DNA of 64,000 nucleotides from Rhizomys pruinosus (taxonomy: Eukaryota > Chordata > Mammalia > Rodentia > Spalacidae), in assembly GCA_009823505.1 (NCBI GenBank), contig VZQC01005558.1:2147510-2211509 (forward strand), in the 5' to 3' direction. The translations under genes and the position numbers were made by a program. Below the pieces are notes generated by a model that worked only from the letters and a program-made list of their open reading frames with translations, did not search any database and was not told the DNA's origin. Below, in pieces: positions 47,642 through 57,157 of the stretch; within the stretch, counting starts at the first letter, position 1, and every line of letters begins with the position of its first letter.

Positions 47642-47655
47642 TAAATAAATATAGT
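47430..47655 (+). mobile_element. B3A-type SINE with (CA)n tail
   Basis: 'gttggtcagagagatggcttagctggtaaatg', 'gagatctgatttcaatccctgg', then a CA run at about 47,592-47,639 and 'aaataaataaat'. Confidence 0.8.
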
Positions 47656-48350
47656 GTAAAATATAAGAAAAGAAAGTCTTACCGGGTCTCTGAGACTTAA
47701 GTTTTAAAAACCGGCAGGGTTGACCTTGGGAGCATCTCTTCCAGGTCTCGCTGCCTCACTGCCTGTGCCCCTTCCTCTGCTCACATGTAGTCTAAGGCGG
47801 TGAGTGCTGGTCCTCTTGCTTCTCTTCCACCCACCCTTCCCCAGCCAGTGCCCTCTGTTTTACTGTTGCACAGCAATAAAGAGCTACTACTGGGCAATGA
47901 CCACAGGTAAGAAGGACCAGTCACCGACACCTCCAAAGGCAAGTGACCTGACCACGCCCTTTCCACAGTGGCTCCATGTCTTGTTCCCAATGATGTGATG
48001 ACTGAGAATTTAATCATTCCCTGTGAGTCTCAGGGCTCTGCCCTCACCCTTGAGAGAAAGCAAGTAATTGGACTGTTCCATGACCAAATATCACCCAACA
48101 ATTCAGATATTATGAGCATGAAGATAAGAAACTGACAGATGAATACTGCCAAGAAGATTGGAAACAACAGTGGACACCTAAGCTCCGGCCTGAAGCTAGG
48201 GAAGAGGAAACCGAGTAAAGGACTCCTGGGTGGAAGAAACACAGCATGGACCGGTGTTGCTCAGTGACACAGAGGCTCTGCTAGGACATGATCTCATCTC
48301 ATCAACAGAGAGATGGAAAAAGATGAAGCTGGCTGCTGGAGCCATTGTCT
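47656..48350. other. Unique intergenic DNA
   Basis: No gene or repeat recognised. Confidence 0.4.
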
Positions 48351-48551
48351 CCACTCTGGGCAGGCCTGCAGAGATGCTTCCCTCCTGCACAGAGCCAGTG
48401 TCTCCACTCTGGGCAGGCCTGCAGAGATGCTTCCCTCCTGCACAGAGCCAGTGTCTCCACTCTGGGCAGGCCTGCAGAGATGCTTCCCTCCTGCACAGAG
48501 CCAATGTCTCCACTCTGGGCAGGCCTGCCCACAGATGCTTCCCTCTGGTAG
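48351..48551. repeat. 53-bp minisatellite, about 3.8 units
   Basis: Units start at 48351, 48404, 48457 and 48510, each beginning 'ccactctgggcaggcctg' and holding 'agatgcttccctcctgcacag'. The first three are nearly identical; the fourth diverges after 'aggcctgcc'. Since 53 is not a multiple of 3, the same peptides appear in several frames; they are not evidence of coding. Confidence 0.95.
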
Positions 48552-49510
48552 TGTGCCAACCAGTTCTCATGTGTCGACCAAACACTCTTGCCCAACGGCA
48601 CCTGGCTGTTCTTGTCCCCTCTTAGTCCTTATCACCCACAATGACACAGAGGAGCTCAGAACAGAGGTAAACACACTAGGATTCAGGGTTGGAGAACCTA
48701 GCTCTGGTGAACCGCAATCTGTGCTTTCAAAGCTGACTGTTGATAAGCTACACTCCCTCCCCCCATGCATGCACACACACAGGCTCACAATCATATTCGA
48801 AGCCACTCATTCCTTCCTTTGTGTATAAGACCCTGTTGCAAGGTGGGATATTGATTCCTCGGCTAGAGGGCACAGTCCTGGCCCTCCCTCTGTCTGGGCC
48901 TTTCCTGGGCCTGAGAAGGGCCCAGCCCTCTCATTTGCCAAAACTCTGACTCTGGTAGCACACTCCAGTATTTGAGGTTTGCCTAGTCTATCTCCTTTTG
49001 GTCCCCACGGTAGAGAGCACAATATGCGGAAACCCTCTCCTCTGCCCAGTCCTTCAGCTCAGAGACCCTCCTCTCCTGGGAAAACACTGGGCTTTGAGAA
49101 AACTCCAGGAACTCAGAGAGCAGGTCTCATGCTGAAACACTGCAGCTTCACCAGCACGAGACCTGCATGTTTAGGAAACAGTTATTTAAAACAGTTCCTT
49201 AACTTTTTATTCATAAAATAAATCCCTGAGGACAGTGAAGATTTTATCCAACAGCAGGCTTCCTCACTTAAAACTGGTCAAAAATTAATTTATAAATGAA
49301 TTTAAGATTTTAACTGCAAAATATACAAAGTTTTAGCAAACTCCTGAACAACAGAAATGGCGTAAACACACGAAACAGTTCAATACCTACTGAGCTGTTG
49401 TCCTTGGGGTCAGCATGGGCTTTCTGTGGGTACCCTCCATGGGGCATGCCAAGTTATGTTACAGACTTATTGCATATATCTGATAATGACCAAATCAAGC
49501 TTTGTTGGTT
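48552..49510. other. Unique intergenic DNA
   Basis: No gene or repeat recognised. Confidence 0.4.
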
Positions 49511-49511
49511 G

Positions 49512-49606
49512 TTTGAGACAGGATCTCACTATGTAGAGGACCTAGAACTCTTATGTACATCAGGCTGGCCTCAAACTCATAGAGATCGGCCTGCCTCTGC
49601 TGGGAA
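49512..49606 (-). mobile_element. B1 SINE fragment, antisense
   Basis: 'tttgagacaggatctcactatgtag' and 'catcaggctggcctcaaactcatagagatcggcctgcctctgc' are antisense B1 landmarks. Confidence 0.75.
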
Positions 49607-49844
49607 AATAAGTTTGAACACCATTGTCCTACCTGTCACTGACCCACATTTTTTCGTGCTTCTTTCAGTTTTTAGTAAGTGTAGAGAGACCAAAAAACCC
49701 ACCCTTGATTTCAGTTGCCTTGCTTAAAGGAAGAAAAGCTCATAGACCTGGCAGAGGTCCACATCCTGTGCAAGAGTCAGCTTCCAGGAGATGGCCTAGA
49801 GAACATTCGGATGTCTGTTACATAAAAACCATAAAAGAACTATA

Positions 49845-50045
49845 ATTGGTGACATACATCTATAATTTAAGCACTCACAAGGCTGAGGCAAGAGGATACC
49901 ATGAGTTTATGGGCCAGCCTAGGCTACACACAGGGAATTCACATTTAGTGTGGGTTACAGTCTGAGTTCAAGACTATCCTGGTTACAGAGGAAGACTCTG
50001 TCTCAAAAAAGCCAAATGACATCAACAACACAACAAAACCCCATA
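49845..50045 (+). mobile_element. B1-type SINEs, partly duplicated
   Basis: 'tggtgacatacatctataatttaagcactcac', 'gggccagcctaggctacacac', then a second right-half 'gagttcaagactatcctggttacagaggaagactctgtctc'. Two diverged 7SL-type parts are joined. Confidence 0.6.
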
Positions 50046-50064
50046 GAATGGTGAGTAAACCTTC

Positions 50065-50066
<2 letters not shown>

Positions 50067-50099
<33 letters not shown>

Positions 50100-50112
50100 A
50101 CACACACAAGCA
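50067..50112. repeat. (AC)n microsatellite
   Basis: AC dinucleotide run with one GTGC interruption. Confidence 0.9.
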
Positions 50113-50397
50113 CATCAATTATAGAAAGTAATGAGAGGAAATGAACACAGGAGTAATGGAGTGATGGAGGTAGACCTGGCCACACCTACTGGGCTGAGGG
50201 AACACGGAAGAAAATGTATTCACTGGCCAGACCCTTATCCAAGTACTACCATGGGCAGGGAATATTTCAGGGGGTGGAGGTAGAGAAAGACTGACATACA
50301 GAGCAGTAACAATATAAACTTATATGCAGCACTTGGTGTATAGCTAATTGTCATTTCAATTAGGATCCAGATTGACACCTTATTTTTAAAACTATTA

Positions 50398-50560
50398 TTA
50401 TTATTTGCCGGTGTGTGCACATGTACCATGGTGCCTTTGTGTGGAGGTCAAGATGTGGGGGTCAGTTGTTTTCTTCTACCATGCAGGTCCCAGGAATCAA
50501 ACGCAAGTCCTCAGGCTTGGCAACAGGCACATTTACCTGCTGAGCCATCTTGCCAGCCAA
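50398..50560 (-). mobile_element. B3A-type SINE, antisense
   Basis: The minus strand reads 'ggctggcaagatggctcagcaggtaaatgtgcctg', then 'gcgtttgattcctgggacc'. The far end is a TATTATT-like tail. Confidence 0.75.
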
Positions 50561-50574
50561 GCTAGGGGAATTAT

Positions 50575-50925
50575 ATGTGCAAGCCATTTCTGCAAAGGAC
50601 TATTATCCAGCACATACAGAGAACTCTGAGCACACAAATAATTTTATTAAAAAAAAAAAACAGATGGCATACTTTAACAGACATGTGGCCAAAAAAGATA
50701 TGCAGATGTCAAGTAGGCACTTGAGAAAATGTCAATATTGTCTGTGACTAGGGAATTGTGTGTTAAATCAGTGATGAGACCGACAATAGATCTACTGGAA
50801 TGGCCAAAATCTGAATCATCAAATAATGGCAAGGAGGCCAACGTTCATCCGTTGCTGTGGGAAAAGGTCAATGTTGGAGCCTCTTTGTGAGACAGTTTGG
50901 AAGTCTTTGTCTTGAAGGGGAATTT
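50575..50925 (+). mobile_element. Old L1 ORF2 fragment, left part
   Basis: 'aaaaagatatgcagatgtc', 'tactggaatggccaaaatctgaatc', 'ccgttgctgtggga' and 'gagacagtttggaag' are L1 ORF2 landmarks of an ancient mammalian subfamily. Confidence 0.7.
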
Positions 50926-50944
50926 TTGTTTTGGGGGAAGATTT

Positions 50945-51110
50945 GTTGTTTTGTTTTGGTTTGGTTTGGGGTTTTTTTGAGATGTGGTCTCCCTGTAAAC
51001 ACAGCTGGCCTGAAACTCACTGAGTAGACCAGGCTGGCCTCCATCTCACAGAGATCAGCCTACCTTTGCCTCCAGAGTCCTGGCACTGAAGGTATGATCT
51101 ACTGCAACTA
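50945..51110 (-). mobile_element. B1 SINE, antisense, inside an old L1
   Basis: A GTTTT-rich tail at 50,946-50,985, then 'gagatgtggtctccctgtaaac' and 'gtagaccaggctggcctccatctcacagagatcagcc'. L1 sequence continues on both sides. Confidence 0.8.
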
Positions 51111-51630
51111 GCTAGTTTAGAAGTTTCTTACCAAATGAAAGAAATTCTGACAGCACCACACAGCAATCTGCAGTATTTAGGCAGGCACAGGACATCATTG
51201 TCCATCCACACAAGCCTGCTTATACTGGATTTACTCATCCTGGCCCAAATGTGGAGGCAACATTATGTCCACCAGGAAATGACTGGGGGAGCTATGCTGC
51301 ACCCAGACAACAGGATGTCACTGTGAACTGAAAATATGCCAGTGCTTGGAAATGTACCGACACATTGAGGGCCTGACATACTTTGCTATGTGAAAGGAAC
51401 TGAACTGAAAAGGCCATGTGCTGTATGGTCTTGATATGTGACATTCTAGAAAAGAGAAGGCTACGGGAACAGTGAGAAGATTCGGGGTTGCTAGATGCTA
51501 CAGAGAAGGAACAGGTAGAGCAGAGGAATTTCAGGAGAGTGGAAACACTCTGGATGACAAAACAATAACCACTGAATGTCAAGTGTGAACACTAGGCGCC
51601 TGTGGTTCGGGATCTTCCATCTGGGGTTGT
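51111..51630 (+). mobile_element. Old L1 3' fragment, right part
   Basis: 'gtttcttaccaaatgaaa', 'acattatgtccaccaggaaatg', 'aaaaggccatgtgctgtatggtcttgatatgtgacattc' and 'gacaaaacaataacc' follow the 3' end of an ancient L1. Confidence 0.6.
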
Positions 51631-53350
51631 GAGGACAGTGAGCACATAGTGACTTCCTGCGGTTTCCACTCAATTCGTTGTGCCCTTAATGCTGCTTTCG
51701 GAAAACAAAACCTATTTTTAAAAAGAGAAGAAACAAGAATGTATAGTTCTTATGAATAATAGAAGAAAAAAGATAGCTTGCAGTTTGGGGAAGTGGCAAA
51801 TTTGTAGAATTCTCTGGCCATTAACAACGAAAGTTGAAGATGCATGATAGGAAGAGAATTAAAGACTTTGGAGGCAGAGTCCTCAACACAAAGCAAAACC
51901 ACTCAGGGTTTCGTCCTCCCCTGTGAACCCTGTCTTGTTCCCTGCTAGTACTTCACTAGTGCTGCAGCTCATGGTTCTGAAGCCATAGTTAAAGAAATGA
52001 ATGGTGGTGGGACAGAGACGTAGGGCAGCAGAGAGTAGGAGACAGCTCAAATTGCACACCACAGGGACAGATCCTGACTTTGGCCCTTTGGTTCTGCTTT
52101 GTATGTGTGCAGATGTGTACTGAGACATGAGATAAACATGTGCTTTATGAAATGGGTCGTGGGTGAAATCATTTTCAAAGCTCTAGCCTGAGCTGCACCA
52201 CCCTGCCTTTATTGCTTTATGGGATCGCAGTACTCAGTGGGGTGATTTGGAGAACAGAAGAGTAGAAGATCTACGGGAAAATTCTTCTGGCTACTGAAGT
52301 GTGTTCTGATGAAACAACCAAGGTATATGAGAGAATGTATGTATGCAAGGATACGAGTACATGTGTTCAAGCATGTGTATGTATGCACCTGAGGGTATGC
52401 GTGCACACCAATGAGGATTTACATGTATGCATGCGTGAGTGCACACATGCGTGCATAGGCGATTGAGCGTCAAGGAGCGAGACATAGCACATTAAGCCAG
52501 ATCCTCAGGAGGAGACTCTCAGCTTTGCAGTCCTGGACTGGATGCAGTTAGGGCACTGAACACAGAGTTCTAGGGAAGAGGCATATGCAAAATCCCCAAC
52601 ACAGAATGACATCAGAATGGAGAGACTTGCGTAAAGTGCAAGCTACAGCTTTGGGTCACCCAGCCAGAGTGTAAGGCCCCAGGGAGTCCACTGCACCTGC
52701 ACAATTTTCACTTCTGTCTGCGTGTATGTATTCACTTGTTAGGGGATGCCTAGAGACCCTCAGTGCCTGTGTGAGTATGCATTTGTACTCTAGGTAAGGT
52801 GAGCCCGGTCCATACTCACCAACACCTGTGGGATACGTTTAATGGGGTGTTTTCAGTAGACAGAAGCTGTTCAAGTCCACATTCAGAAGTCAGAGCAGTG
52901 GGGCACGAAGGCACCTGAGTAGAGAAATGGATGAACTAATTTTGAGAGAGGAGGCAAAGAAGAGAAAATTGGGTGGGTGGGGGGGCTGCACATGTGGCTG
53001 TTACAGAAACAGGAAGAGAAGCTGAAAAACTTCCTACAGATGATGGGTCCAATGCCAACTCAGTCATCATTTAAGTTGGTACCTGCCTAGTAAAATTATT
53101 TTGAGGAAAATGGAACATTTCATATTTTTTTTACTTGTCATAATTCTGGAAGAGTTTGTGGAATATCCTTTTATAAAATGTTTATATTTTATTTATATTC
53201 TTTATGAAGATATACTAAAAAGACAACAGTGAGAATAAAAATATAGGCATCAAAAAATAAAAAAAATATAGTCATCAGAACTCTAATCAATGCTACTATG
53301 AAAGCTCTGAGGGTTATTTGTGAATTCAGTAATTTTTATCCTCAATAGGA
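51631..53350. other. Unique intergenic DNA
   Basis: No gene recognised. A degenerate GTATG/CATGC-rich patch lies at 52,325-52,460. Confidence 0.4.
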
Positions 53351-53355
53351 AACCA

Positions 53356-53577
53356 CGGGCTGGAGAAATAGCCTAGCGGTTAAGAGCACCGACGCTCTTG
53401 CAGAGGACCCAGGTTCGATCCCCAGCACCCACATGGCGGCTAAGAACCGTCTGTAACTCCAATTCCAGGAGAACTCCAGTTCCAAGGGAATCCGAGACCC
53501 TCTTCTGACCTCCGCGGCATTGCACGACATGGGTGCACAGACCTGCATGCAGACAGTACATTCATACACAGTTATGG
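53356..53577 (+). mobile_element. Young B3-type SINE
   Basis: 'gggctggagaaatagcctagcggttaagagcaccgac', B box 'ggttcgatccccagcacc' and CpG-containing body. It ends at 'ttcatacacag' without a long A tail. Confidence 0.9.
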
Positions 53578-53819
53578 ATAAGTACATGGACAAGTATTCA
53601 CACACGCAAAAATGTGTGTACTGGATCTGAAACAATAACTGGTCAGCCTAGTCCTGATTTAAGATGGGTTGTTTAAAACATAACAGAGCCATTTTCATTT
53701 TACCAAATTAAACTAGAAAGAGACACACTACTAAAGAAGGCTAAGCATCTATTTGCTAGTCAATACCCCTTTCAATGGCTCATTGCTGCTGATGTTTTAA
53801 ACATCTGATCTGCTTTTTC
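53578..53819. other. Unique intergenic DNA
   Basis: No gene or repeat recognised. Confidence 0.4.
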
Positions 53820-54130
53820 TTCAGGAGTAAATACTGCTCCTGAGCATACCACCAGAGCTCCACGTGTGCATATCTTTCTTTCTCATTTTCTTTTTTAGAA
53901 AAATTTTATACTTTTTTATTTTTTTTTTCTCCTCGGAAGCAAAAATAAAGACAAGAACAAGATTTATAAATTAATTAGAAAAAAAGGAAATGTGTTTATG
54001 GATTAATTATAGAATTTTCTTCTTTCATTAAGCATAAATCCTTAAGTGGGATAAACCCTAAGTGGGAGCAGCAGTAAAAATGTGGATGGATCTCTGAGAC
54101 AAAATATCAATATCGATCTAGTTAATCTTT
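53820..54130. promoter_or_regulatory. Candidate enhancer: homeodomain- and NKX2-like motifs
   Basis: This repeat-free AT-rich block lies about 3 kb upstream of SOX11. It has clustered homeodomain cores ('aaattaattag', 'ggattaattata', 'tagttaatc') and two NKX2-like sites, TTAAGTGGG at 54042-54050 and CTAAGTGGG at 54059-54067, one and a half helical turns apart. It also has an 'aaacaagat'-type SOX/FOX core. Function is inferred from motif content only. Confidence 0.35.
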
Positions 54131-54590
54131 TGTGAAAACCCTCCTCAGCTGCCTAGATGGTGGGGCAAGACCTGCTCTCCAGGCTCGCACCTGTAGCCAG
54201 CTTCCCACCCCCAGCCTCGGCCTGTGTTGACTCAAAGACCCAGCTAGCCCTCCACTTATACCTCTGAGCTCTAGAATCTCACAGTAAAATGCAGCCTTCT
54301 TGGTTGGGCTCCATCTTCACCAGGGAATGACCTACCTTTCTTTGAACAGAAGTTCTGCTTCTCACTTGAAAGAACAGATTTTCCTCTCATATCCCGCCAC
54401 CCCCCCAACAACCCCCCCTCCCCCCCAACCCCCAGAGCAGCACAACCTTCAGAGAACAAAACCACAACTGCTCAATCCTCCCTCTGGTCATTCTCATACT
54501 ATACACGATTTCATCCATACTGGGAGGGTAGCAAAGACATAAAGAATTTAAATCTGATTTTTTTAAACATAAGTTCTATTAGAGTCTAAA
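54131..54590. other. Unique intergenic DNA
   Basis: No gene recognised. A C-rich run (54,399-54,432) gives low-complexity proline frames. Confidence 0.4.
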
Positions 54591-54591
54591 T

Positions 54592-54745
54592 TGGCAGCTA
54601 CCCCATAAGCCTTGGCTCCAGAGGCTGAAGATTGGCTAGAGTTTAAAATGAGCCTGGGGTGTATAGTAAGATCCTGTCTAAAACCAAAGCAACAAAAGCA
54701 AACTCAAACGGCAACGACAAAAACAAAATAAAATAAAAATAATAG
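54592..54745 (+). mobile_element. Old B1/PB1-like SINE
   Basis: 'agaggctgaagattggctagag', 'aaaatgagcctggggtgtatagtaagatcctgtctaaaacc' and an A-rich tail. It is the last SINE seen before SOX11. Confidence 0.5.
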
Positions 54746-55820
54746 TGGTTGATGGCCCATGCTTTTCCTGCACACAGGAAGCTGAATTGAAATATCTCAA
54801 GCCATCTATCCAGAGTGCAGATTTGTCTTGTGCTGGGAACTGCAGTGTAGATTAAGGCTGGCTCCACCCCACTCACCCCTGGTGTTCCTGGTCTCTGGGA
54901 AATGCAGGAGGTAGGAGAAAAACAAGATAGGATGTCTGCCTTGCCAGGAAAAATGGATTTCCACACACCCACTGCCTTTGGGTTTTATACATCTCCAGAC
55001 TTTCGCTCACTTAGCATGAATAAGTGTATGTTAAGATTCCGATGGCCTTTAAAAAAAATACCAGCAGTGTCAAGATTGAGGTTAGCGTCAATATTACAAG
55101 TATTTCAGACAATATTTTTCTTTAGGATTAATGGGAGGGGGGGCTTGAAATACAGGAAGGGTCATTTTCTCATAAAATCATCTGTGAAGGTATGGTGTCA
55201 TGCTGCGCCTGGGGTGGGGATAGGGTTAAAAACCAATAAACAAGAAGCTTAGTGTCTGTGTAGGACACCACCTGAAGCAAAGTGTGTGGAGATAATTCCA
55301 CTAGTCCGGAGCAGCAGATTTCTCAGATGAACGGCTCCGGGTGGGATGTGGGGGTTGCAAATCTTAAGAAGTACTCGAAGCTGCTAGCTCCCGGAGCTGG
55401 GCGGAGGGGTTATGAAGAAGACAGGATGACCACTGATTTTACAGAGAGAGCGGAAGGTTTCTTGAAATCGTCCCCAGAAGAGCTAGAAGTAGCTAACAGG
55501 GACCGAGCGAACACAAAGAAAAGCGAGTTTCGAAGGAGCTTGGGCTGTGTTGCTTGACAGAAGCTAGCCTGCTTGTAGGATCGTCCCGCTCACCTTTGCT
55601 CGCACATCCGATTATTTTTTTGCTTTAAACCCGAGTGCACATTATTTTAGCTTCGGTTTGTATTGTTGGGTTAAAACAGCAAATGACCCAGAAGGTGCGT
55701 GCTGGGAGGCAATTCCAGTATTTCAGTACTGGGCAGCAGGGGAGGAGAGGGCGTTGGTGATGGACGAAGGAGGCGGGACAAAGAGCTGGAGGAGGAGGTC
55801 TGAGCCAGGGAAAGGGAGTG
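54746..55820. other. Upstream flank of SOX11, repeat-free
   Basis: No interspersed repeat is recognised. The block 54,940-55,280 is non-repetitive with homeodomain-like ('ttaggattaatggg') and AT-rich cores and could be a proximal enhancer. CpG density begins to rise after 55,290. The 91-codon frame at 55,282-55,557 has no recognisable domain. Confidence 0.4.
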
Positions 55821-56639
55821 GGGGAGGGGCGCCCTGAGCTGGACAGCGGCCGAAGGCTGATAAGAGCGGGTCCTGGGTCCAGGCGCTCCTGAGGTGGTGG
55901 AGAGGACCTGACCCGGCCAGATGGTTTCAGAACCCACTTTACAACTATTCTGGAGCCGCCCGGCCCTGGACGATCACCGTAGAGTTACCCAGGACCCTGC
56001 CCCGGGCGGGGCGCCGCCGGGGCGCGGCACAGTCAAAGCCTTCCCAAGACAACGCAACCGGGGAGGGAGACCAGAAGGAGAAAAGGAAAAAAACAAACGC
56101 AGGGAGAGAAATGTAGCCGAGTGGGGGTGGGGTGGGGGGAGGGAGAGCACAGTGGCTTTACACTGATTTCTTTGCCTTTAGAAAAAGGGAGAAAAGGAAA
56201 AGGAAAGCCCACGTGCCCAGACTAGGTTGTTGTGTTAAAGCGCCACCTTCCGCCGACCCCGGGCTCAGCGGGTTTCCCGCGCGGGCTCGGGCTGGGGCGC
56301 GAGGAAGCTACCGAGCCCTGCGGGGGGCGCGCCGAGATGGGGGGCTCGTGGAGGTGCGGTGCGCCCACTCGGGGAGGCAGGGCGCGGCGGCCCTGGCTGC
56401 ACCCCCCGCTCTCGGACTGTCTGCGCTCCCGTGAACGCCCACCGAGCGTGGGGAGCCCCGGCTGCTTGCGCCATTTGGTCAGCCAAGTGGCCACAAAGGC
56501 ACGCCTGGGCCTCTCTGGGACCTGTTCCTCTGTTCGCGCCAGCGCTCAGATCCTCGGGGTTCGCCCCTGGTCCGATTGCTCGCCGCGCCGAGCATCCTGG
56601 GGAGACGCGCATCTGTGCACACACGCGGATTTCTTTTAT

Positions 56640-56830
56640 AAAAAAAAATAACATATTTCTAGACCTGCCCCCCCATCTTTGCAAACGAACGGGGGGGGGT
56701 TGGAGGAGGCGGAGTCTCAGAGTTAATAAAGGAAGATGGGCGGAGCCGGGCCTCTACCATTGGCTGGAGGGAGGAGTGATGTCATCCATATGACACCCTG
56801 ATAACTAGTTGAGAGAGAGCCCTCAACTTT
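56640..56830 (+). promoter_or_regulatory. SOX11: Probable SOX11 core promoter
   Basis: Clustered within 120 bp are a TATA-like TTAATAAA (56723-56730), a GC box GGGCGG (56738-56743), an inverted CCAAT box (ATTGG, 56759-56763) and a CRE-like TGATGTCA (56777-56784). A start site near 56,800-56,830 would give a 5' UTR of about 330-360 bases, which fits what I know of mammalian SOX11 mRNAs. The start site itself cannot be read from the sequence. Confidence 0.5.
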
Positions 56831-57157
56831 TTGCAGAAGAAGCGCGCGCGCCTGGGAGTGCTCGGGGTCCGGCGCTTACCGCAGCCAGGAGCGGGAGAGA
56901 CCGGGGTCCCGGGCTGCCTTGGCCGCCGTCGCCGCATCTCCTGTAGCCGCCGCAGCCCCCAGCGCGCAGGCGGCCTCAGCCACCGCAGCCGCTGTGCGCA
57001 GCCTGGAAGGGGGGACGGGGGGGAGGGGGGGAGCCGCGGACGCGGGGTGCCGAGGACTTTGCAAGTTGCCCGGGAAGGTGGAGGGGTGGGAGGGGGAGGG
57101 GGAACTGCGCAGGAGACCAAGCAGCCCGGGTTGGAGCCCCCAGCCCCGCAGCGGACC
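56831..57157 (+). other. SOX11: SOX11 5' UTR (probable)
   Basis: This GC-rich leader has no ATG between 56,831 and 57,157, so a scanning ribosome would reach the SOX11 ATG first. It is open in the SOX11 frame back to a TGA at 56810-56812, but without an in-frame ATG. Two G-quadruplex-capable runs lie at 57009-57031 and 57083-57102. Confidence 0.6.
57009..57102 (+). promoter_or_regulatory. Two G-quadruplex-capable runs in the 5' UTR
   Basis: Run 1 (57009-57031) has G tracts of 6, 7 and 7. Run 2 (57083-57102) fits G4-T-G3-A-G5-A-G5. Both lie on the mRNA strand and could slow scanning; this is a sequence-based prediction. Confidence 0.6.

Noticed and set aside
48196..48828. Overlapping 129-, 131- and 171-codon frames with repeated peptides
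   Set aside because: The peptide repeats come from the 53-bp minisatellite and appear in several frames on both strands.
55282..55557. 91-codon frame upstream of SOX11
   Set aside because: No recognisable domain, no splice or promoter context; near the length expected by chance in GC-rising DNA.
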